Assembly: GCA_900554165.1 (NCBI GenBank)
Contig: USGR01000035.1
Coordinates: 1 to 7,825, forward strand
Direction of reading: 5' to 3'
Length of the DNA stretch: 7,825 nt
DNA from: an uncultured Oscillospiraceae bacterium
Lineage (GTDB): Bacteria; Bacillota_A; Clostridia; Oscillospirales; Acutalibacteraceae
Shown: positions 1 to 5,231 of the stretch, one piece after another
How positions within the stretch are numbered: the first letter of the stretch is position 1
How the letters are laid out: every line of letters starts with the position of its first letter
The notes under the pieces: model-generated
The model's input: the letters and a program-made list of their open reading frames with translations, nothing else
Databases searched by the model: none
Told to the model about the DNA's origin: nothing
Position numbers and translations under genes: made by a program

Positions 1-137
1 GCTTTAATTTGAGCTTTCAAAAAATCTGATTTAATTCTTGTTTTAACATGTTGAGAAATTTTTCTAATTTTTGTATAGTGCGTGCATATTATTGCTGTTA
101 TTCTTTGTAATACTGTACGAGAGGTAAAATTTTTCAT
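1..137 (-). CDS. Doubtful partial ORF running off the left edge
   Basis: On the minus strand an ATG at 135-137 opens 45 codons with no stop before the window ends. The predicted start is MKNFTSRTVLQRITAIICTH, followed by more basic, Lys/Arg/Thr/Ile-rich sequence with no motif I recognise. An in-frame TAA lies just upstream. Against it being real, there is no Shine-Dalgarno sequence before the ATG, and only about 20 bases separate the ATG from the upstream gene's terminator stem, leaving little room for a promoter. An open frame of this length in DNA this AT-rich is uncommon but can occur by chance. The sequence to the left would decide it. Confidence 0.15.
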   Translation of the reverse strand, partial: MKNFTSRTVLQRITAIICTHYTKIRKISQHVKTRIKSDFLKAQIK

Positions 138-155
138 CTTAATGTGTGTTTATGT

Positions 156-190
156 AAAAAAGGCCGGCATGCAAACCATGCCGGCCAAAA
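156..190 (-). terminator. Rho-independent terminator of the galactokinase-like gene
   Basis: A perfect 10-bp GC-rich stem (GGCCGGCATG at 162-171 pairs with CATGCCGGCC at 177-186) encloses a 5-base loop. Read on the minus strand, the stem is followed at once by six Ts (156-161), the standard intrinsic terminator layout. It sits about 30 bases after the stop codon of the galactokinase-like gene. The run of As at 187-190 gives an A/T flank on the other side, but the plus-strand exit lacks a T-run, so it should act mainly on minus-strand transcripts. Confidence 0.9.
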
Positions 191-216
191 ATATTAAAAT
201 TAATCAAAGATGCAAA

Positions 217-1500
217 TCAGTTATATTTAAGCTCTGTTGAGCCTATATTCCTAATATGCGGGCAAAGGCAGCTGCCATCTCCGAAGACACCGTCAAGCGT
301 TTTAACATATACTTCTGCGAGGTCCTGCGGAACAAATGCCTGTATAGTACCGGCAAACCCGCCGCCGTGCACTCTGAAAGCGCCGTGCTCGCCAAGGACC
401 TCTTCGCTGAGCATAAGCGCCAAAGACAAATCCTGTATCTGCGGCATATCCGGCGAGTATATATTCTGTAAATACATATAAGAGGACCTGCCGGATTTTT
501 TAATAAGATAAAGAAATTCATCAAATTTATTCTGCTTTAAAGCTTGGGCCTCTTGCTTAGCCAGTTCGCAGTCGTTAAAGAAGTGAACTGCGCGGAGTAT
601 GGCTCTGTCGGATACAACCTTCCTGAGCTGCGGGATATTTTCCATGACCTGCTGCTTTGTGCACTGGCCTAGAACCTCTTTGCCGAAATATGCAGCAACC
701 GAGCGCATTTCGTTTGGAATATCCGCATAATTGTATGTCAGGTCGCCGTGATTACCGCGGGTATTAATTATGTAAAAGACATGTCCCGTACTCTCAAAAT
801 CATATTTAATCTGTTCAATGGCAGGATGGCTGTCATCCTTAAAGTCCATAGCTACAATACCGCCGACAGAGCAAGCAAGCTGGTCGAGCAGGCCGCACGG
901 CTTTCCAAAATATACATTTTCGGCATATTTTGAAATAAGCGACATATCAACTGCGCTGAGCTCAGCGTTTGCAAAGAGATAATTTACAATAGTGCAGCAG
1001 AGTATTTCAAAAGCGGCTGACGACGACATGCCGGAAGCATTAAGCACGCGAGAGGTTGTGTATGCGTCAAAGCCCCTTACCGCGTATCCAAGCTCATTCA
1101 TTCTTGCGCTGATGCCGCGCACAAGTGCGTTGGCGTCCTCTTTTTCGCTTTCCTTAATATTTAAATCAGTAAGGTCGACTTCAACAACCTCGTGTCCTTC
1201 AGATTTAATTCTTATAATGTGGCTGTCATTTTCAGAAACTGCAGCGATAATATCATTTCCAACCGATGCAGCCAAAACATTTCCCTTTTGGTGGTCGGTG
1301 TGATTTCCGCCGAGTTCGGTGCGGCCCGGCGCGCTGAACAAGCGCAGATTATCGCGTTCGCCAAAATATCCGCTAAATCCGTCAATAAGAGATATATACC
1401 GGCTGCGTGCGTCAGCGATATCTGTGTAAAGCTGTTTAAAAGCACCATCAAAGCCGCCGTCGCCGATAGCTTTTTTCATATTTGCATTTGTATTAATCAT
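217..1500 (-). CDS. galK: Galactokinase-family GHMP sugar kinase (427 aa)
   Basis: A GHMP-superfamily kinase expected to phosphorylate the anomeric C1 hydroxyl of galactose or a close relative in the cytosol, the entry step of the Leloir pathway. The galactose-binding N-terminal motif is at residues 57-71 (SAPGRTELGGNHTDHQ region, with conserved Arg60, His67 and Asp69). The ATP-binding GHMP motif is NASGMSSSAA at 154-163. The catalytic-base motif CGLLDQ is at 202-207 (Asp206). The third GHMP motif, HGGGFAG, is at 378-384. Length is slightly above the usual 380-400 residues. Oddly, the family's sugar-binding Glu (GEHTDY in human and bacterial GalK) is Asn66 here (GNHTDH), so the exact substrate is uncertain; galactose is the default guess, and a uronic acid or other hexose is possible. 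The ATG at 1498-1500 is preferred over the in-frame GTG at 1507-1509 because that GTG lies inside the Shine-Dalgarno sequence. No galT, galE or transporter is next to it. Confidence 0.9.
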   Translation of the reverse strand: MINTNANMKKAIGDGGFDGAFKQLYTDIADARSRYISLIDGFSGYFGERDNLRLFSAPGRTELGGNHTDHQKGNVLAASVGNDIIAAVSENDSHIIRIKSEGHEVVEVDLTDLNIKESEKEDANALVRGISARMNELGYAVRGFDAYTTSRVLNASGMSSSAAFEILCCTIVNYLFANAELSAVDMSLISKYAENVYFGKPCGLLDQLACSVGGIVAMDFKDDSHPAIEQIKYDFESTGHVFYIINTRGNHGDLTYNYADIPNEMRSVAAYFGKEVLGQCTKQQVMENIPQLRKVVSDRAILRAVHFFNDCELAKQEAQALKQNKFDEFLYLIKKSGRSSYMYLQNIYSPDMPQIQDLSLALMLSEEVLGEHGAFRVHGGGFAGTIQAFVPQDLAEVYVKTLDGVFGDGSCLCPHIRNIGSTELKYN

Positions 1501-1505
1501 TACTA

Positions 1506-1514
1506 TCACCCTCT
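1506..1514 (-). promoter_or_regulatory. Ribosome binding site that sets the galactokinase start
   Basis: On the minus strand this reads AGAGGGTGA, ending 5 bases before the ATG at 1498-1500. An upstream in-frame GTG (1507-1509) is part of this motif and so cannot be the start, which shortens the longest ORF by three codons. Confidence 0.7.
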
Positions 1515-1529
1515 TTTAATGCATTTATA

Positions 1530-1558
1530 AATATACAATGTTTTCTGAACTAAATCAA
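1530..1558 (-). promoter_or_regulatory. Sigma-A promoter for the galactokinase-like gene
   Basis: On the minus strand a -35 element TTGATT (1553-1558) is followed by exactly 17 bases and a -10 element TATATT (1530-1535), matching the consensus at 4/6 and 5/6. Transcription would begin near 1523, giving a leader of about 23 bases. Just upstream of the -35, a 7-bp inverted repeat (tttacaa at 1565-1571, ttgtaaa at 1592-1598, 20-base spacer) could be a regulator site, but it is short and AT-rich and may be chance. Confidence 0.65.
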
Positions 1559-1670
1559 GTAATATTTACAAGTGAAAATAGCGTAGATTATTTGTAAAAT
1601 TATTTATTCTATTCATCAATTCCTTGAATTAATGTATAAAGATGCGTATAATTAATTTGAGAATAATTTG

Positions 1671-1727
1671 ATGCCGAAAATAATATTTTAACGTAAGCTA
1701 AAGTAATTGAGCGTGTATTTTCGGCAT
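1671..1727. repeat. Perfect 12-bp inverted repeat with 33-base spacer
   Basis: ATGCCGAAAATA at 1671-1682 is the exact reverse complement of TATTTTCGGCAT at 1716-1727. It lies about 120 bases upstream of trhA and about 110 bases upstream of the kinase -35 element. The spacer is AT-rich with at most a weak ACG/CGT pairing inside (1691-1693 with 1712-1714). It is not followed by a T-run on either strand, so a terminator is unlikely. A two-site operator or a long-loop RNA hairpin are both possible. Confidence 0.55.
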
Positions 1728-1780
1728 ACTTTGTAATAGAATTGAGATATAAGTAAAGTACAATTTTAGCAGTATTTATA

Positions 1781-1788
1781 TGTATATT
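1781..1788 (+). promoter_or_regulatory. Weak -10 candidate for the trhA-mscL operon
   Basis: TGTATATT contains a -10-like TATATT (1783-1788, 5/6). It is the same octamer that forms the -10 of the divergent kinase promoter. No acceptable -35 lies 16-18 bases upstream (the bases there read ACAATT). The inferred start near 1795 would give a leader of about 50 bases. This is the best placed of several weak options in an AT-rich stretch. Confidence 0.3.
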
Positions 1789-1847
1789 AAAACGAACGAA
1801 ATCTACGTACAGTTTTAGAAAATTGTTAAAATCAGGGGGCTTAGCCA

Positions 1848-2519
1848 ATGCCAAGGACAAAGCTGAGAGACAGAGTTCTTCCGGGCTATACAAGACTTGA
1901 AGAATGGTTTAATTCAATATCGCATATAGTAGGCGGCGCATTTGGAATAATAGTGCTGGTGATGTGCTTGCTCATATCATGCTATAAGGGCGACGGCTGG
2001 AGCATAGCCGGCTCTATCGTGTATGGAGTTTCCACAATAGTGCTTTATACGATATCGAGCATATACCACGCACTTAAGCCGGAGATGGCGAAAAAGGTCA
2101 TGCAGATAATCGACCACTGTGCAGTATACTTGCTGATAGCCGGTACATATACGCCTATCTTGCTGGTTGGGCTGAGAAAAGAAAACACGGTTCTTGCATG
2201 GGTGCTTTTTGGATTTGAGTGGGGAATGGCGGCGCTGTGCGTAGTGCTGAACGCTGTTGATTTGAAGAAATATCGCGTATTTTCAATGATTATTTATATA
2301 ATAATGGGCTGGTGCATAATAGTAGCCATAAAACCGATAATACGCGTAATGAGTTTGCCGGGATTTTTAATCTTGCTTGCGGGCGGAATATCATTTACAA
2401 TAGGAGCAGTACTATATGGCTTGGGCAAACGCAAAAGATATATGCACAGCGTGTTTCATCTGTTTGTGTTAATGGGAAGTATATTGCAGTTTATAAGTAT
2501 CGTGGTGTATATACTATAA
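1848..2519 (+). CDS. trhA: Hemolysin III / PAQR-family membrane homeostasis protein TrhA
   Basis: A 223-residue, seven-helix integral membrane protein of the hemolysin III (YqfA/YplQ/TrhA) branch of the PAQR superfamily, which in animals includes the adiponectin receptors. Conserved marks are all visible: EEW..SISH near residues 18-26, SSIYH with His74, IDH at 88-90 (Asp89), AGTYTP at 98-103, and HSVFH at 200-204. By analogy with adiponectin receptor structures, His74, His200 and His204 would bind zinc, with Asp89 close by. Bacterial members are linked to membrane energetics and fluidity; despite the name, hemolysis is not the established physiological role. The length is normal for the family. 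The ATG follows AGGGGG with 8 bases between. mscL starts 35 bases after the stop with no terminator, so the two are probably co-transcribed. Confidence 0.93.
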   Translation: MPRTKLRDRVLPGYTRLEEWFNSISHIVGGAFGIIVLVMCLLISCYKGDGWSIAGSIVYGVSTIVLYTISSIYHALKPEMAKKVMQIIDHCAVYLLIAGTYTPILLVGLRKENTVLAWVLFGFEWGMAALCVVLNAVDLKKYRVFSMIIYIIMGWCIIVAIKPIIRVMSLPGFLILLAGGISFTIGAVLYGLGKRKRYMHSVFHLFVLMGSILQFISIVVYIL

Positions 2520-2554
2520 AGCCGGGCAGTAAAATTTTAAGAGTGGGAAAAGAT

Positions 2555-3271
2555 ATGAAGAAGAAAATAGTAAAGAAGATAAAGAAACAAAAGGGACTGA
2601 TTCATGAATTCCGCGAATTTGCGTTGCGCGGCAATGTAATAGATTTAGCCGTCGGCGTAATTATAGGTGCGTCTTTTCAAAGCATTGTAAATTCTGTTGT
2701 AAATGATATAATCATGCCGGTAGTTGGAATATTTGGCAGCAGCGACTTTTCGAATAAATTTATAATGCTTTACGACCCTTATGAAAAAATAGCAGGATAT
2801 ACGGAGGATACTGTACTGACGCTGGCCGAGGCGAAAGCGAATGGCCCAGTGCTAGCATATGGCTCGTTTATAACCGCGGTTATAAATTTTATAATAATGG
2901 CGGTTGTGATATTTGCGCTTGTGAAAATAATAAATAAGCTTAAAAATCTCACTATAGGCAAATTGGAACATGCCAATGAAACGGCGCCGGAGGCTCCGAC
3001 CACTAAAAAATGCCCCTTCTGCCAGATGGAGATAAGCGTAAGTGCGGTAAAATGTCCGCACTGCACAAGCGACCTTGCTACAGATGTAATAGAAAAATCT
3101 GAAAAGCAGCAGGCCTTGTCAGAGGAGTTGAGTTCAGATGTGTCTGAAGCTTCAGAGGATGGAGAGAATGTCACGGCAAATGACTCCGTTGAAAAATTAG
3201 ATGCTGAAGAACGGCAGAATAATGAGAAATCTGCAAATCCGAAAAAAGATAAACAAAATAATAAAAGCTGA
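2555..3271 (+). CDS. mscL: Large-conductance mechanosensitive channel MscL with C-terminal zinc ribbon
   Basis: MscL forms a homopentameric inner-membrane pore that opens under membrane tension and releases solutes during hypo-osmotic shock. The family signature is clear: FREFALRGNVIDLAVGVIIG at residues 19-38 opens helix 1, followed by the conserved IMP turn at 53-55, an extracellular loop (about 58-102) and helix 2 (about 104-128). A basic amphipathic start (MKKKIVKKIKKQK) precedes the usual N-terminal helix. At 238 residues the protein is far longer than the typical 130-150. After helix 2 it carries a zinc ribbon, CPFC at 153-156 and CPHC at 167-170, then about 68 residues of charged, Ser/Glu/Asp/Lys/Asn-rich, probably disordered tail. 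The common C-terminal helix (LLTEIRDLL type in E. coli) is not visible. The ATG at 2555 follows a GAGTGGG-like ribosome site; the frame is open back to 2312 inside trhA, but that extension has no homology. Second gene of the trhA operon. Confidence 0.95.
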   Translation: MKKKIVKKIKKQKGLIHEFREFALRGNVIDLAVGVIIGASFQSIVNSVVNDIIMPVVGIFGSSDFSNKFIMLYDPYEKIAGYTEDTVLTLAEAKANGPVLAYGSFITAVINFIIMAVVIFALVKIINKLKNLTIGKLEHANETAPEAPTTKKCPFCQMEISVSAVKCPHCTSDLATDVIEKSEKQQALSEELSSDVSEASEDGENVTANDSVEKLDAEERQNNEKSANPKKDKQNNKS

Positions 3272-3279
3272 ATAATGAC

Positions 3280-3310
3280 GGATATGGGCGTTGCTCATAT
3301 CCTGATTTTG
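3280..3310 (+). terminator. Probable terminator after mscL
   Basis: GGATATG (3280-3286) pairs with CATATCC (3296-3302). Inside, a G-U pair and two G-C pairs continue the stem to a 3-base loop (3290-3292), for 10 pairs in total. The stem starts 9 bases after the mscL stop. The following sequence, TGATTTTG, has only four Ts in a row, so termination may be partial and some transcription could reach the exporter genes. Confidence 0.5.
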
Positions 3311-3434
3311 TGGTAGACGGCACAAGAATTAGTAAATGTTAAAAACTTTACAGTGAATTTATTTGTTATCTATATTTCTTCGTCAATAGCGTATACTTTC
3401 ACGCAGCGCGAATATAAAATGTGGGCATGGAAAA

Positions 3435-3440
3435 TATAAT
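3435..3440 (+). promoter_or_regulatory. Consensus -10 element upstream of the exporter operon
   Basis: TATAAT at 3435-3440 is a perfect -10, 52 bases before the first exporter gene. No recognisable -35 lies 16-18 bases upstream (3412-3417 reads ATATAA), and there is no TGn extension. Either this is a weak or activator-dependent promoter or the true one is elsewhere in the 3303-3475 gap. A second -10-like hexamer, TATACT, is at 3392-3397, also without a good -35. I saw nothing else in this gap: no RNA gene, riboswitch fold or ORF of note. Confidence 0.3.
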
Positions 3441-3475
3441 AGTTAGGATTAAAGGCTGGATATAGAGCAGATAAA

Positions 3476-3482
3476 AGAGGAG
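3476..3482 (+). promoter_or_regulatory. Ribosome binding site that sets a TTG start
   Basis: AGAGGAG lies 9 bases before the TTG at 3492-3494. This supports the TTG as the real start of the first exporter gene. The first in-frame ATG codons fall around residue 32, inside the first membrane helix, and have no such site. Confidence 0.75.
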
Positions 3483-3491
3483 TTTTACAAA

Positions 3492-5231
3492 TTGTTCAGA
3501 TATGTTAAAGGGCATCTTCGCCCATATATAAAGCAGTGCGTGATAGGCCCGATATTTAAGCTGCTTGAAGCGGTGCTGGAGCTGATGATGCCAATACTTA
3601 TGGCGATGCTGATAGACAACGGCGTCGATACGGGCGATACATCGTATATACTTAAAATAGGCGGACTAATGGCGCTGACGGCGCTCATAGGGCTGATGAG
3701 CGCTCTTGTCTGCCAATATTATGCATCGGTAGCGTCGCAGGGATTTGGTACATCGCTGAGAAGCAGTATGTATAAAAAAATCAATTCTCTCAGCGCGCGC
3801 ACGCTTGACAAATTTGGCGCAGCTACTTTAACAAACCGCTTGACAAATGACATAAATCAGCTTCAGCAGGCGGTGGCAATGCTGATACGACTTGTAATCA
3901 GGGCTCCGTTTATCTGCATAGGCAGTATAGTCGCCGCCATGATAATAGATGTAAAGCTCTCGACTATTACACTGATAGCGGTGGCATTATTTGCCGTAGT
4001 GCTTACAGTTATAATAAAACTTTTAGGCCCGCTTTATATCCGTATACAAAAACGCCTTGACAGCCTTGGCCGCGTGATAAATGAAAATTTATCGGGTGTC
4101 AGGGTAATAAGGGCATTTGCAAAAACCGACAAAGAGAGGAATAAATTTAAAAAAGCAAACGACGGCTGGACAAACGACGCCGAACGGGCAGGCCGCATAG
4201 CGATGCTGGTAAATCCGGCGACTATGCTTATAATCAATTTGTCGGTTACAGCGATAATATGGTTTGGCGGGATAAGGGTAAACGTTGCAGGAGTTACTCA
4301 GGGCGAGTTGATTGCTTTTATAAACTATATGACGCAGGTGCTTAACGTCCTTATAGTAATATCCAACCTTGTGCAGCTTTACACAAAGGCCTATGCGTCG
4401 TTAAACCGAGTAAATGAGATAATGGCGCTGCCGGATTCAGATGTGGGCACAGCCGACGCTGCTCCTGATTTTTCAGCACCGGCGGTGGAGTTCGAGCATG
4501 TGACATTTCGCTATGGCGAAGAAGAAAATCCCGAGCTGTGCGATATAAGCTTTAAGCTGAACGGGGGAGAAACGCTTGGCATAATCGGCGGTACCGGCGC
4601 GGGAAAGTCGACGCTTATAAATTTAATACCGGCGCTTTACACATCCTATACCGGCGCCGTAAAAGTATTTGGCGCAGACGTAAGAGAATATGATAGGACA
4701 AAACTTCGTGATATGCTGGGAATAGTGCCCCAACAACCGCAGCTTTTTTCGGGCAGCGTGTCAGAAAACATTGCATTTGGAAAAGAAGATGTAAATACAA
4801 ATGACATTACAGAAGCAGTGGCCTGTTCATCGGCTGATTTTGTATACAGTAAAGATGGAGGAATTGACAGCCATGTTGAGCGCGGAGGACGCAATTATTC
4901 CGGCGGGCAGAAGCAGCGTCTCACCATTGCGAGAGCAATAGCAAGGCGTCCGCGCATACTTATACTCGACGATTCCATGTCGGCGCTGGACTATGCGACG
5001 GAGCTTCGCATACGCCGCGCAATAAGAAAGATAACCAAAGAAAACAATATGAGCGTTATAATGGTAACGCAGCGAATATCGACGGTAACGCACGCTGATA
5101 AAATATTAGTGCTTGACGACGGCAGGGCGGTAGGCATGGGCAGACATGAAGAGCTAATGGAAAACTGCGAAGCCTACAGGGACATAGCCTTGTCTCAGTT
5201 GTCGCAGCAGAAAGGTGGTGCGGCCGTTTGA
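3492..5231 (+). CDS. ABC exporter half-transporter, degenerate-site subunit
   Basis: A 579-residue type IV ABC exporter half: six membrane helices (about 12-305), then a nucleotide-binding domain. Motifs: Walker A GGTGAGKST (366-374), Q-loop Gln414, signature YSGGQ (469-473), Walker B ILILDD (489-494), D-loop SALD (497-500), switch VTQR (525-528). Two catalytic residues are changed: the Walker B Glu is Asp494 and the switch His is Gln527. Known heterodimeric exporters (TM287 of TM287/288, LmrC of LmrCD, BmrC of BmrCD) show this kind of degeneracy in one subunit. This subunit should therefore bind ATP at a non-hydrolysing site while its intact signature completes the active site of its partner. 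The role is likely drug or lipid-like substrate export; the substrate cannot be read from sequence. The gene starts with TTG behind a good AGAGGAG site and overlaps the next gene by 4 bases. No regulator gene lies next to it. Confidence 0.93.
   Translation: MFRYVKGHLRPYIKQCVIGPIFKLLEAVLELMMPILMAMLIDNGVDTGDTSYILKIGGLMALTALIGLMSALVCQYYASVASQGFGTSLRSSMYKKINSLSARTLDKFGAATLTNRLTNDINQLQQAVAMLIRLVIRAPFICIGSIVAAMIIDVKLSTITLIAVALFAVVLTVIIKLLGPLYIRIQKRLDSLGRVINENLSGVRVIRAFAKTDKERNKFKKANDGWTNDAERAGRIAMLVNPATMLIINLSVTAIIWFGGIRVNVAGVTQGELIAFINYMTQVLNVLIVISNLVQLYTKAYASLNRVNEIMALPDSDVGTADAAPDFSAPAVEFEHVTFRYGEEENPELCDISFKLNGGETLGIIGGTGAGKSTLINLIPALYTSYTGAVKVFGADVREYDRTKLRDMLGIVPQQPQLFSGSVSENIAFGKEDVNTNDITEAVACSSADFVYSKDGGIDSHVERGGRNYSGGQKQRLTIARAIARRPRILILDDSMSALDYATELRIRRAIRKITKENNMSVIMVTQRISTVTHADKILVLDDGRAVGMGRHEELMENCEAYRDIALSQLSQQKGGAAV
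5213..5218 (+). promoter_or_regulatory. Ribosome binding site inside the upstream gene
   Basis: AGGTGG at 5213-5218 lies 9 bases before the TTG at 5228-5230, within the last codons of the first exporter gene. It supports the TTG start of the second subunit and, with the TTGA overlap of start and stop codons, suggests translational coupling. Confidence 0.65.

Larger units (their letters stand above)
1559..1847. other. AT-rich divergent intergenic region
   Basis: This stretch separates the minus-strand kinase from plus-strand trhA. It holds the upstream part of the kinase promoter region, a 12-bp inverted repeat (1671-1727), a weak promoter candidate for trhA (1783-1788), and the trhA ribosome binding site AGGGGG (1834-1839). 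One minus-strand frame stays open through the whole region (1609-1893), but it has no ATG and its only long-ORF start, a TTG, lies inside trhA, so I do not call it a gene. I see no RNA gene. Confidence 0.6.

Noticed and set aside
1501..1509. GTG start three codons upstream for the galactokinase-like protein
   Set aside because: The GTG is part of the AGAGGGTGA ribosome binding site of the ATG at 1498-1500.
1192..1530. 112-codon plus-strand frame over the start of the kinase gene
   Set aside because: Antisense shadow of a confidently assigned gene, with Cys/Ser/Ile-rich translation and no motif.
1565..1598. 7-bp inverted repeat upstream of the kinase -35 as a defined operator
   Set aside because: Too short and AT-rich, with a 20-base spacer; kept only as a remark under the promoter.
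916..1727. 11-mer attttcggcat shared by the kinase gene (916-926) and the right arm of the inverted repeat (1717-1727); the minus-strand frames there both read KYAEN
   Set aside because: An 11-base match is expected several times by chance in a window this size, and the flanking translations are not similar, so no duplication is supported.
2312..2554. In-frame upstream extension of mscL to a start at 2312 (319-aa reading)
   Set aside because: The added 81 residues overlap the trhA coding frame, show no MscL-like sequence, and the ATG at 2555 gives a normal MscL N-terminus behind a ribosome site.
2779..3174. 131-codon open frame antisense to mscL
   Set aside because: It lies entirely opposite a well-supported gene, and its translation mirrors the Ser/Glu-rich tail codons; no family resemblance.
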